This document shows, one piece after another, positions 1-7,726 of a stretch of DNA of 55,016 nt (the first letter of the stretch is position 1; each line of letters begins with the position of its first letter). This DNA is from an uncultured Eubacteriales bacterium (GTDB lineage Bacteria; Bacillota; Clostridia; Oscillospirales; Oscillospiraceae). The position numbers and the translations under genes are program-made. The DNA lies in the NCBI GenBank assembly GCA_900545815.1, contig URAM01000010.1, positions 1-55,016 on the forward strand. The letters are read 5' to 3'. The notes below the pieces were generated by a model, which saw only the letters and a program-made list of their open reading frames with translations, did not search any database and was not told where the DNA came from.

Positions 1-135
1 GCGGATAACCTGGGCAAGCTGTTCAATGGAATGTCCGGCAACGCCCTGGCTCCCCCTGCGCAGAAGGCATTGGAGCTGAATCCGCCCTCTGAGCTTGACC
101 CAAGTAAAAACGACTCCAACGATCAAGGAGGCTGA
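1..135 (+). CDS. hrcA: HrcA heat-shock repressor, C-terminal fragment
   Basis: The open frame runs in from the window edge and ends at TGA 133-135, five bases before grpE. The visible residues (ADNLGKLFNGMSG and on) fit the end of HrcA, where a helix of this type follows the last conserved block, and are followed by a polar tail. HrcA binds CIRCE operators and represses hrcA-grpE-dnaK-dnaJ. Assignment rests mainly on synteny with grpE; the CIRCE element would lie upstream, outside the window. The last codons contain the ribosome site of grpE, which suggests translational coupling. Confidence 0.7.
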   Translation, partial: ADNLGKLFNGMSGNALAPPAQKALELNPPSELDPSKNDSNDQGG

Positions 136-140
136 CATAA

Positions 141-740
141 ATGGAACTGAATCAAGAAAAAGACAAGATGGCGCCCGAAGCCACTGCGGCGGAGGAGATT
201 CCGGCTGAAACCGTGATCGAGGAAACCGCAGAAGCGGAAGCTCCCGTACCGGAAGCGCCCGCAGCCGAAGGCGAGGACAGCTTAGCGGAGGGCAAGGCAT
301 CCGCCGCCCTGGCTCGTGCCAAGAAGGCACTAAAAGACCAGGAAGACGCCTACCTTCGTCTGGCCGCTGAGTACGACAACTTCCGACGCCGCACCATCAA
401 GGAAAAGTCGGAAGCCTACACCAACGCCAAGGCAGACGCCGCCCTGAAATTCCTCCCCGTTTACGACAACCTGGAGCGGGCACTGAATCAGGGCACCGAG
501 GACGAAGCGTTCCTCAAGGGCGTGGAGATGACCATGACCCAGCTGCTGGATGTGTTGGCCAGCCTGGACATCAAGCCCATTGAGGCCGTTGGCCAGCCCT
601 TTGACCCCAATCTTCACAATGCAGTGATGCACATTGAAGATGAAAAATACGGGGAAAACACTGTGGCCGCCTGTTTCCAGACCGGCTTCATGATGGGCGA
701 AAAGGTCATTCGCTTCGCCATGGTACAGGTTGCAAACTAA
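141..740 (+). CDS. grpE: GrpE, nucleotide exchange factor of DnaK
   Basis: This 199-residue protein is the ADP-release co-chaperone of DnaK. A low-complexity acidic N-terminus (Glu/Ala/Pro rich, about residues 1-60) precedes a long coiled coil holding the GrpE signature around LRLAAEYDNFRRRT. The C-terminal beta domain carries FDPNLHNAVMHIED and ends in EKVIRFAMVQVAN, both characteristic of GrpE. An AAGGAGG site at 124-130 lies inside the end of hrcA. It is second in the HrcA regulon operon and is followed by dnaK after about 70 bases. Confidence 0.96.
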   Translation: MELNQEKDKMAPEATAAEEIPAETVIEETAEAEAPVPEAPAAEGEDSLAEGKASAALARAKKALKDQEDAYLRLAAEYDNFRRRTIKEKSEAYTNAKADAALKFLPVYDNLERALNQGTEDEAFLKGVEMTMTQLLDVLASLDIKPIEAVGQPFDPNLHNAVMHIEDEKYGENTVAACFQTGFMMGEKVIRFAMVQVAN

Positions 741-812
741 ACCACCCCGTCCCGGAATCGGGACACCTAACTTTTGTTAACAATTATCTTTTCTATATTA
801 GGAGGCAACATT

Positions 813-2672
813 ATGTCTAAGATTATTGGTATTGACCTGGGTACTACTAACTCCTGCGTAGCCGTTATGGAAGGCGGCGAAGCTGTCGTTATCCCCAACG
901 CGGAAGGGAACCGCACCACTCCCTCTGTCGTCGCATTTTCTAAGGACGGCGAACGTATGGTAGGCCAGGTGGCAAAGCGTCAGGCTATCACAAACCCCGA
1001 CCGCACCATCAGCTCCATCAAGCGTGAGATGGGCAGCGACCACAAGGTCACCATTGATGGCAAGCAGTATACTCCGCAGGAGATCAGCGCAATGATCCTG
1101 CAAAAGCTGAAGGGCGACGCTGAGGCTTATCTGGGCCAGCCCGTCTCCGAAGCAGTCATCACGGTTCCTGCATACTTCACCGATGCTCAGCGTCAGGCCA
1201 CCAAGGACGCAGGCAAGATCGCCGGTCTGGAAGTCAAGCGTATCATCAACGAACCCACCGCTGCCGCTCTGGCTTATGGTGTGGATAAAGAAGAAGCCCA
1301 GAAGATCATGGTCTATGACCTGGGCGGCGGCACTTTTGACGTGTCCATCCTGGACATCGACGATGGTGTTATTGAAGTGTTGGCTACCGCCGGCAACAAC
1401 CGCCTGGGCGGCGATGACTTCGATAAGTGCATCATGGATTACCTGGCGGCTGAATTTAAGAAGGAAAACGGCATCGACCTGACCACTGATAAGGTCGCTA
1501 TGCAGCGTCTGAAGGAAGCGGCTGAAAAGGCAAAGATCGAGCTGTCTGGTGTCACCACCTCCAACGTCAACCTGCCTTATATCACCGCAGACGCCACCGG
1601 CCCCAAGCATCTGGATGTGACCATCACCCGTGCAAAGTTCAACGAACTGACCAACCACCTGGTGCAGGCTACCATGGGTCCTGTCCGTCAGGCTCTGTCC
1701 GATGCCGGCCTGAAGTCCGGCGACCTGCATAAGGTTTTGCTGGTGGGCGGTTCCTCTCGTATCCCCGCTGTTCAGGAAGCGGTCAAGCAGATCACCGGCC
1801 AGGAAGGCTTCAAGGGCATCAACCCCGATGAATGTGTTGCAGTCGGTGCAGCCATCCAGGGCGGCGTCCTGGGCGGCGATGTAAAGGGTCTGCTGCTGCT
1901 GGATGTCACCCCCCTGTCCCTGGGTATCGAGACCATGGGCGGTGTGTTCACCAAGCTGATCGACCGTAACACCACCATCCCCGTGAAGAAGAGTCAGATC
2001 TTCTCCACCGCAGCAGATAACCAGCCCTCTGTAGAAGTCCATGTCCTCCAGGGCGAACGGGAAATGGCAGCTGGCAACAAGACCCTGGGTCGTTTCCAGC
2101 TGGACGGCATTGCTCCGGCACGCCGCGGCGTACCTCAGATTGAAGTCACCTTCGATATTGACGCCAACGGCATCGTCAATGTCTCCGCTCAGGATAAGGG
2201 CACTGGCAACGAACAGCACATCACCATCACTTCTTCCTCCAACCTGTCCAAGGATGACATTGACCGGGCTGTGAAGGAAGCGGAACAGTATGCAGCTGAG
2301 GACGCAAAGCGGAAGGAAGACGTGGATCTGCGCAACAACGCTGACCAGTTGATCTATCAGTGCGACCAGGCCGTGAAGGAACTGGGCGACAAGATCACTC
2401 CCGATGAGCTGACCAAGATCGATGACGCCAAGAAGAAGCTGGAAGAAGTGCTGAAGGGCACCGACTCCGACGCCATCAAGAACGCAAGCGCTGAACTGGG
2501 CGACATCTTCCAGGGTATTTCCGCTCGCGTCTATCAGGAAACTGGCGCAGCAGGCGCTGCCGGTGCAGCTGGTGCCGGTGCAGCAGGCGCAGGCGCTGCC
2601 GGTGGCAGCGCAGCCGACAAGAAGGACTTCTATGACGCCGATTACGAAGTAGTGGACGATGACCAGCAGTAA
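813..2672 (+). CDS. dnaK: DnaK, Hsp70 chaperone
   Basis: DnaK is the ATP-dependent chaperone that binds unfolded peptides with DnaJ and GrpE. The ATG at 813 is chosen over the in-frame upstream ATG at 774 because GGAGG (801-805) is correctly placed and MSKIIGIDLGTTNS is the canonical N-terminus. The phosphate-binding DLGTTNS, the second loop DLGGGTFDVSILD and the substrate-binding domain are intact. The 619-residue length is normal for a Gram-positive DnaK. A Gly/Ala repeat linker (roughly residues 580-605) precedes the acidic DADYEVVDDDQQ tail. Large open frames on the opposite strand are codon-bias shadows. Confidence 0.98.
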   Translation: MSKIIGIDLGTTNSCVAVMEGGEAVVIPNAEGNRTTPSVVAFSKDGERMVGQVAKRQAITNPDRTISSIKREMGSDHKVTIDGKQYTPQEISAMILQKLKGDAEAYLGQPVSEAVITVPAYFTDAQRQATKDAGKIAGLEVKRIINEPTAAALAYGVDKEEAQKIMVYDLGGGTFDVSILDIDDGVIEVLATAGNNRLGGDDFDKCIMDYLAAEFKKENGIDLTTDKVAMQRLKEAAEKAKIELSGVTTSNVNLPYITADATGPKHLDVTITRAKFNELTNHLVQATMGPVRQALSDAGLKSGDLHKVLLVGGSSRIPAVQEAVKQITGQEGFKGINPDECVAVGAAIQGGVLGGDVKGLLLLDVTPLSLGIETMGGVFTKLIDRNTTIPVKKSQIFSTAADNQPSVEVHVLQGEREMAAGNKTLGRFQLDGIAPARRGVPQIEVTFDIDANGIVNVSAQDKGTGNEQHITITSSSNLSKDDIDRAVKEAEQYAAEDAKRKEDVDLRNNADQLIYQCDQAVKELGDKITPDELTKIDDAKKKLEEVLKGTDSDAIKNASAELGDIFQGISARVYQETGAAGAAGAAGAGAAGAGAAGGSAADKKDFYDADYEVVDDDQQ

Positions 2673-2723
2673 TTTCAGCTGCTCCGTCTGCTCCTGACAG
2701 AACAGAACAATACCCGTGCTCCA

Positions 2724-2790
2724 GAGCCGCCGTACCGGCGGCTCAGCGGGGTTTCAGACGGACGGCGGAGGATTTTTTCCGCCGCCCGTC
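2724..2790 (+). other. Two strong hairpins between dnaK and dnaJ
   Basis: The 174-base dnaK-dnaJ gap holds a perfect 9-bp stem with a 3-base loop (GAGCCGCCG at 2724-2732, CGGCGGCTC at 2736-2744). A 12-bp near-perfect stem follows, GACGGACGGCGG (2757-2768) pairing with CCGCCGCCCGTC (2779-2790), with T-rich loop GGATTTTTT. Neither is followed by a T-run, so these look more like RNA-processing or stability elements than a simple terminator. Confidence 0.5.
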
Positions 2791-2846
2791 TCAGAGCGTT
2801 GAGGCGGCCCTTTGGGAAGCTGCCGCCTGGATAAGAAGGTGAATTT

Positions 2847-3989
2847 ATGGCAGATGCAAATAAAAGAGATTATTACGAGGTACTCGGTGTAGAGAAGAAC
2901 GCGACCCCTGAGCAGATCAAAAAAGCATACCGAAAACTCGCCAAGAAATATCATCCCGATATGAATCCGGGAGACGATGAGGCCGCCAATAAATTTAAGG
3001 AAGTCAACGAAGCCTATGAAGTGCTCTCCGATGAGGATAAAAAGGCCAAGTATGACCAGTTCGGCTTCGATGGATTAGACCCCAACTTCGGCGCCGGTGG
3101 ATTCGGCGGTGGCTTTGGCGGCTTCGATTTCGGCGACATCCTCTCCTCCGTCTTTGGCGGCGGCGGGTTCGGCGGCTTCGGTGGCGGCGGCGGTCACGAC
3201 CGCAACGCCCCTATGCAAGGCCCCAACCTGCGGGAAGTGCTGCGGCTGACCTTTGAAGAAGCCGCTTTCGGCTGTGAGAAGGATCTTCCCATCGAGCGGA
3301 TCGAAGCCTGTAAGGAATGTCACGGCAAGGGCACTACCGACCCCAACGGGGTACAGACCTGCCAGCGCTGCCACGGCACCGGCGTCATCCAGACCCAGCA
3401 GCGCACCCCCTTTGGCGTCATGCAGACCCAGCAGGAGTGTCCGGAATGTGGCGGCGATGGACATATCATCAAGAACCCCTGTAAAGTGTGCAGCGGCCGC
3501 GGCCTTGTCCGCCGTCGTACCACGGTCCATGTGAAGGTGCCCGCTGGCATCAACAACGGTCAAGCCATCAATATGCACGGTCAGGGTCATGTGGGTCGGA
3601 ACGGCGGCCCCAACGGCGACCTGATCATCAGCATCGCCGTCTCCCCCCATCCCCTGTTTACTCGGGACGGGTTTGATGTACACTATACCCATCCCGTCTC
3701 CTTCGTGGACGCCACGTTGGGCGGCGAACTGGAGATCCCCACCATTGACGGCAAGGTGAAGTACAACCTGCCTGCCGGTACCCAAGGGGACACCACCTTC
3801 CGCCTGAAGGGCAAGGGTATCCCCCGCCTGAACAAGAGCGGCCGCGGTGACCAGTATGTGACCGTGAACATCCAGGTGCCCACCAACCTGAGCGCCGAGG
3901 CAAAGAGCGCCCTGCGTGCCTTTGACAGTGCCATGAAGCACAAGGAGGCTCACAAGAAAGGTTTTTTTGACAAGGGGAAATGGAAATAA
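2847..3989 (+). CDS. dnaJ: DnaJ, Hsp40 co-chaperone (class I)
   Basis: DnaJ delivers substrates to DnaK and stimulates its ATPase. The J-domain occupies residues 1-70 with the HPD triad at 36-38. A long Gly/Phe-rich segment follows (about 75-120). The four zinc-binding CxxCxGxG repeats are all present: CKECHGKG, CQRCHGTG, CPECGGDG and CKVCSGRG. The C-terminal peptide-binding domains end at residue 380, so this is a complete type I DnaJ. AAGAAGG lies upstream of the ATG. Confidence 0.98.
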   Translation: MADANKRDYYEVLGVEKNATPEQIKKAYRKLAKKYHPDMNPGDDEAANKFKEVNEAYEVLSDEDKKAKYDQFGFDGLDPNFGAGGFGGGFGGFDFGDILSSVFGGGGFGGFGGGGGHDRNAPMQGPNLREVLRLTFEEAAFGCEKDLPIERIEACKECHGKGTTDPNGVQTCQRCHGTGVIQTQQRTPFGVMQTQQECPECGGDGHIIKNPCKVCSGRGLVRRRTTVHVKVPAGINNGQAINMHGQGHVGRNGGPNGDLIISIAVSPHPLFTRDGFDVHYTHPVSFVDATLGGELEIPTIDGKVKYNLPAGTQGDTTFRLKGKGIPRLNKSGRGDQYVTVNIQVPTNLSAEAKSALRAFDSAMKHKEAHKKGFFDKGKWK

Positions 3990-4068
3990 TCTCTGATTTC
4001 ATCTAAAATTGAGCGTCCGCAATGACCCAAGGCATGGAACTCCGGCCGCTCGACTTACCAATCCTACC

Positions 4069-4106
4069 GGACACCGAATCCTTTTGATTCGGTGTCCACT
4101 TTTTTT
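4069..4106 (+). terminator. Rho-independent terminator after dnaJ
   Basis: A perfect 12-bp inverted repeat, GGACACCGAATC (4069-4080) and GATTCGGTGTCC (4086-4097), with loop CTTTT is followed by a T-run (4100-4106). It closes the heat-shock operon. Confidence 0.92.
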
Positions 4107-4170
4107 GACAAATCCCCCGTTACCGGTTACAATGAATTCCGTACTCTATTTTCTGACTGGAGGTTTTCCC

Positions 4171-5007
4171 ATGTTTTACGCAGACCAGCATATGCACTCC
4201 AGCGTATCCTTTGACAGTCACAGTTCCCGCTCCGATATGGCCGCCGCAGCGGCTCAGGCGGGGCTTTCCGCCCTGTGTTTTACTGACCACTATGACGTGG
4301 TGGACGAACACGGAACCTTCGTTCCTCACTACGACTGGGCTCCCGCTCGGGAAGCCCACGCTCAGGCACAAAAGGACTGGGGCGACCAGCTCTTTTTGGG
4401 CTTCGGCATTGAAGTGGGCAACGCTCCGGAGGATTTCTCCATGGCCGAGCGGATCATCTCAGAGCCAGGGCTGGACTTGGTCATCGGCTCCATCCATAAC
4501 GGCTCCGCCGCCTTGAAGCACCAGGATTATTATTATGCCGACTTCAACTCCCCTGCCATGTGCCATCAGTTCCTGGAGGATTACTTTCAGTCCATGCTCC
4601 TGCTGGCGCAGTGGGGCAAGTTTGACACGCTGGGGCACATCCCCTATCCGCTGCGCTATATGCGGGATCGGGACGGGCACGACATCTCTTTGGCACCTTA
4701 TGAACCCATCATCCGTGAAATTTTGAACGCAGTCATCCATGCCGGCAAAGCCATTGAGCTGAACACCTGCAAATATCACCCCGGCTCCGCCGCCGACTAC
4801 GAGGGCATTTTGCGCACCTATCGGGAACTGGGCGGCGAGCTGGTCACCGTGGGCGCAGATGCCCACGCCCCTGAGAATGTGGCAAAAGCCTTCCCAGAAG
4901 GACACGAACTGCTGAAGCAGTGCGGCTTCCGCTATGTGACCCACTTCATTGGCCGCACACCCCATCCCATTTCCCTGTATCATGAGGAGGACTTGCATCA
5001 TGCGTGA
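4171..5007 (+). CDS. Histidinol-phosphatase, HisK/PHP family
   Basis: A PHP-domain metal-dependent phosphatase, most likely histidinol-phosphatase of the HisJ/HisK type (histidine biosynthesis). The start is ATG 4171, preceded by TGGAGG; an in-frame extension back to 4009 crosses the dnaJ terminator and is rejected. Metal-binding DQHMHS is at residues 5-10, FTDHYD follows in the next strand, and later His/Asp residues (GSIHNG, GADAHAPENV) complete the PHP site. At 278 residues it is a usual length. The last 8 bases overlap the next gene, so the two are probably co-translated. No other his genes are nearby, so another PHP substrate remains possible. Confidence 0.8.
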   Translation: MFYADQHMHSSVSFDSHSSRSDMAAAAAQAGLSALCFTDHYDVVDEHGTFVPHYDWAPAREAHAQAQKDWGDQLFLGFGIEVGNAPEDFSMAERIISEPGLDLVIGSIHNGSAALKHQDYYYADFNSPAMCHQFLEDYFQSMLLLAQWGKFDTLGHIPYPLRYMRDRDGHDISLAPYEPIIREILNAVIHAGKAIELNTCKYHPGSAADYEGILRTYRELGGELVTVGADAHAPENVAKAFPEGHELLKQCGFRYVTHFIGRTPHPISLYHEEDLHHA

Positions 5008-5842
5008 GATCACCTGCGCTGCGATCACCGCCACAGTGCGGGATCTATGTATCCAAGCCAACTGCCAGCTGCCCAGCGATGTGCGCAGCGCCATCTGCGC
5101 CGCCTGCGCTCAGGAGCGTTCTCCGGTGGGGCAATCCATCCTTCACGATCTGGTGGAGAACTACACCTACGCCGGGGAACGGAACCTGCCCATCTGCCAG
5201 GATACCGGCATGGCAGTGGTGTTCATCGACCTGGGGCAGGAGTGTCACATCACCGGCGGTGCCTTAGAGGACGCCGTCAACGCCGGTGTAGCCGCCGGGT
5301 ACACCGATGGCTTTTTGCGCAAGTCCATCGTCAGCGACCCCCTGCGGCGGGTGAACACGGAGGACAACACCCCGGCTGTCCTCCATTTGCGCCTGGTTCC
5401 CGGTGACCAGATGTCCATCACGGTGGCACCCAAGGGCGCTGGCAGCGAGAACATGACCACGCTGAAGATGCTCAAACCTACCACGCCCCTGGACGAGGTA
5501 GAAAACGCCATCATCCAAGCAGTCGAGGAAGCCGGCTCCAACCCCTGTCCTCCGGTGGTGGTGGGCATCGGCATTGGCGGCAACTCGGAACAGTGTGCCC
5601 TGCTGGCTAAGCGGGCGCTGCTGCGTCCCCTGGACGAGCACAACCCTGACCCGCTGTATCGGGAAATGGAGGAGCGTCTGCTGGAACGTATCAATAAGCT
5701 AGGCATTGGCCCCCAGGGTCTGGGGGGTACGGTAACTGCCCTGGCTGTTTCCATCCTGCCGGCGGCCACCCACATCGCCCAACTGCCCATCTGCGTGAAC
5801 TTGTGCTGCCACGTCTGCCGCCACGCTTCCGCTTTTTTATAA
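5000..5842 (+). CDS. Fumarate hydratase class I, alpha (N-terminal) subunit
   Basis: The catalytic half of the two-subunit, 4Fe-4S class I fumarase (fumarate/malate; the L(+)-tartrate dehydratase alpha subunit is the same family). ATG 5000 lies behind GAGGAGG and overlaps the preceding stop. Cluster-binding cysteines are visible in PICQDTGM, GGNSEQCALLAKRALL and NLCCHVCRHAS. The 280-residue length and HASAFL end match complete alpha subunits. The beta subunit, normally directly downstream, is absent: the next 270 bases hold only a gene fragment. Whether beta is encoded elsewhere cannot be told from this window. Confidence 0.88.
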   Translation: MREITCAAITATVRDLCIQANCQLPSDVRSAICAACAQERSPVGQSILHDLVENYTYAGERNLPICQDTGMAVVFIDLGQECHITGGALEDAVNAGVAAGYTDGFLRKSIVSDPLRRVNTEDNTPAVLHLRLVPGDQMSITVAPKGAGSENMTTLKMLKPTTPLDEVENAIIQAVEEAGSNPCPPVVVGIGIGGNSEQCALLAKRALLRPLDEHNPDPLYREMEERLLERINKLGIGPQGLGGTVTALAVSILPAATHIAQLPICVNLCCHVCRHASAFL

Positions 5843-5926
5843 AAAGATTGGCAAAAAATTCAAACGCGCTGCACGGCTTGGTTTTTGTATGACAACTGCC
5901 TCGTTGCTCTATTCATTCATATCACA

Positions 5927-6058
5927 GAGAAGGGACAACCAAAGGAAGCAGGCAAACAGGCTCGGAACAAGCGTTCCCGTGCGGAGAAAGCGGCAGAACA
6001 GGAACGCCGGTTCGCCCAGCGTCAGGAAAAGCGCAAGGCGAAGCATAAGGGGCACTGA
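5927..6058 (+). pseudogene. C-terminal remnant of a DUF2992/YjdF-like protein
   Basis: A reading frame ending at TGA 6056-6058 encodes a highly charged tail (KEAGKQARNKRSRAEKAAEQ followed by ERRFAQRQEKRKAKHKGH). This resembles the basic C-terminus of the DUF2992 (YjdF) family, where FALRQEKKKEKHKG-like ends are typical. The frame stays open upstream to about 5852, but nothing resembling the rest of the family is visible and no start with a ribosome site is seen. I read it as a decayed gene end left at a rearrangement junction. Similarity is from memory, not alignment. Confidence 0.45.
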
Positions 6059-6067
6059 TTGCTCAAA

Positions 6068-6100
6068 AAAACAGCGTAGGAATGATTCCTACGCTGTTTT
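6068..6100. terminator. Bidirectional terminator
   Basis: A perfect 16-bp stem, AAAACAGCGTAGGAAT (6068-6083) and ATTCCTACGCTGTTTT (6085-6100), with one loop base and A/T tracts on both sides separates the fumarase side from the convergent Nudix gene. Confidence 0.9.
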
Positions 6101-6114
6101 CTCGTCCTTCGTTG

Positions 6115-6675
6115 TTATTCCTTTGCCCACATATAGGCGTACAGCTGGGTACGTCCAGAGAAACGCTCCTTCTGCAGCAGCTCCCGTACTTCTTCCTTGG
6201 TGTACCAGGCCGCCAGGATCTCCTCCTCTGGGTCGGGGCTGGGGACGGGTTCCCCCTCGGCCACCCCTACGCAGACCACACCCATCTCGTCACAAATGCC
6301 CTCAGCGCTATAGGATTCCTTCATCCACTCATCGATGCGCACCAGCTTTAGACCAGTCTCCTCCCGCAGCTCTCTGGCGGCACTGGTGTCCAGTTCTTCC
6401 CCATCATCCACCAGGCCGGCAGGGAAATTGTAGATAAACTCGCCCATGGCCAACCGGAACTCTCGGTTGATGAGCAGTTTTTCACCGCTGGGATCGTGCA
6501 TGATCATGATGACTGCTTCCGGCTTGTGGTCGTGGAGCTGGTCAAACTGGGTTCGATTCTTGGCACGACTGACCATCTCGTAGTTCTTCACACCGCCGTC
6601 CACAGTCTCATAGACGATGTCGTAACGGCTGAGGAACTTGCCCTCATTCACTTTCTTCATGCTGACAAATTTCAC
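6115..6675 (-). CDS. Nudix hydrolase, ADP-ribose pyrophosphatase-like
   Basis: A 186-residue Nudix hydrolase. The Nudix box is complete: G87, E93, then RELREETG at 101-108, fitting GX5EX7REUXEEXGU. An FPAGLVD motif immediately before the box and an upstream beta domain resemble ADP-ribose/NDP-sugar pyrophosphatases. The substrate cannot be set from sequence alone. It lies 26 bases downstream of the HAD phosphatase gene on the same strand, with GAGAGGGG before the ATG, so both are likely co-transcribed. Confidence 0.88.
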   Translation of the reverse strand: MKFVSMKKVNEGKFLSRYDIVYETVDGGVKNYEMVSRAKNRTQFDQLHDHKPEAVIMIMHDPSGEKLLINREFRLAMGEFIYNFPAGLVDDGEELDTSAARELREETGLKLVRIDEWMKESYSAEGICDEMGVVCVGVAEGEPVPSPDPEEEILAAWYTKEEVRELLQKERFSGRTQLYAYMWAKE

Positions 6676-6701
6676 TTTAAAATCCCCTCTCTATTTTGGA
6701 A

Positions 6702-7526
6702 TCAACTCAGTAATTCTCGGAGCGCCTGCGCTACGCCACTTTCATAGCTGGCCCCTGTGCATCGATCCGCTGCTTTCCGGCAGCTTTCCGTAGCATCTGC
6801 CACAGCCACACCGATGCCGGCCATTTGAATCATATCGATATCGTTATCTGCATTGCCAAAGGCCACCGTCTCCTCCGGCGTCAGCCCCAGCTGCTCCAAC
6901 ACCCAGCTCAGGGCATTGCTCTTGCCGCTGCTGGGGCTGGACAATTCCAACAAATGAAAGAAGGAGGAGGTGATGTATAGATCAGGAAAGCGCTGCTCCA
7001 GCACCTTCCACAGCCGATCCCGCTCCGCTTTATCGTGGGTCACCAGCTCGATGCTGTCTAATTCCGTACAGTGCTCCAGGATAAAGTCTCGAATATCCGG
7101 CACCGGCTTTCGGGTAGAACGGAGGTACTTCGCCCCATACTCCGTGCAGCCGTATGCCATGGGGTCATCATACATCTTTCGATCCGTATAGGCGTTCCCA
7201 CCCACAAAGGTCTCATAGTTGATATTCTCTTTTGCCGTACACGCTAAAAGCTCCTCGGCCACCTCCGGCGGCAGGGTGGAGCGAAAGGCGGCCTCGCCCT
7301 CTGGCACACGGTAGACAGCAGCACCATTGCTGGTGATGGCCCAGCCGATACCCTTGATGCTTAAAACCTCCTGCGGCAAGGTATCATACGCTCTGCCACT
7401 GGCGATAACAATCTCGATCCCCTGGGTGATGGCATCTTCCATTGCCTTGCGATTTGCCTCTGGTAATCTTCCATCCTGATCCAACGTGGTGCCATCCAGA
7501 TCCAGCGCAATACATTTGATTGCCAT
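6702..7526 (-). CDS. HAD hydrolase, Cof/YidA type
   Basis: A 274-residue Cof-type HAD phosphatase. Motif I is ALDLDGTTL (residues 8-16), a C2-type cap follows, and motif IV is AFGNADNDIDMI. The family dephosphorylates small phosphorylated metabolites; the specific substrate is unknown. ATG 7526 is preferred over the in-frame GTG at 7532 because AAAGGAGG is well spaced for the ATG and abuts the GTG. It is first in a two-gene unit with the Nudix hydrolase. Confidence 0.9.
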   Translation of the reverse strand: MAIKCIALDLDGTTLDQDGRLPEANRKAMEDAITQGIEIVIASGRAYDTLPQEVLSIKGIGWAITSNGAAVYRVPEGEAAFRSTLPPEVAEELLACTAKENINYETFVGGNAYTDRKMYDDPMAYGCTEYGAKYLRSTRKPVPDIRDFILEHCTELDSIELVTHDKAERDRLWKVLEQRFPDLYITSSFFHLLELSSPSSGKSNALSWVLEQLGLTPEETVAFGNADNDIDMIQMAGIGVAVADATESCRKAADRCTGASYESGVAQALRELLS

Positions 7527-7571
7527 GGTCACTCCTCCTTTATTTCAAACATATTAGATTCTTTCCGCTCA

Positions 7572-7600
7572 AGTATAGCACAAATTTCCGCCCTTGGAAA
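7572..7600 (-). promoter_or_regulatory. Putative sigma-A promoter for HAD-Nudix unit
   Basis: Minus-strand TTTCCA (7595-7600), a 17-base spacer and TATACT (7572-7577) with an upstream TG form an extended -10 promoter about 45 bases before the start. The -35 is weak. Confidence 0.5.
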
Positions 7601-7639
7601 CGCAGATTCCTTGTTGGCCTTAGAAAAAAGCAAAGGCAT

Positions 7640-7668
7640 TTGGCAAACACGATAGAATGTGCTATAAT
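7640..7668 (+). promoter_or_regulatory. Sigma-A promoter for MATE transporter
   Basis: TTGGCA (7640-7645), a 17-base spacer ending TGC, and TATAAT (7663-7668): a near-consensus extended -10 promoter about 60 bases before the gene. Confidence 0.75.
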
Positions 7669-7726
7669 ATTAAATTACGCTGTCAAAAATAGATACTTAG
7701 CAAAGATACAAGGGAGGAGCCTCAGG

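Noticed and set aside
798..2219. 473-codon ORF antisense to dnaK
   Set aside because: Shadow frame created by strong third-position GC bias; low-complexity translation, no ribosome site, and dnaK is certain.
2530..2620. Repeat GCAGGCGCTGCCGGTGC in dnaK as a mobile repeat
   Set aside because: It encodes the normal Gly/Ala linker of DnaK.
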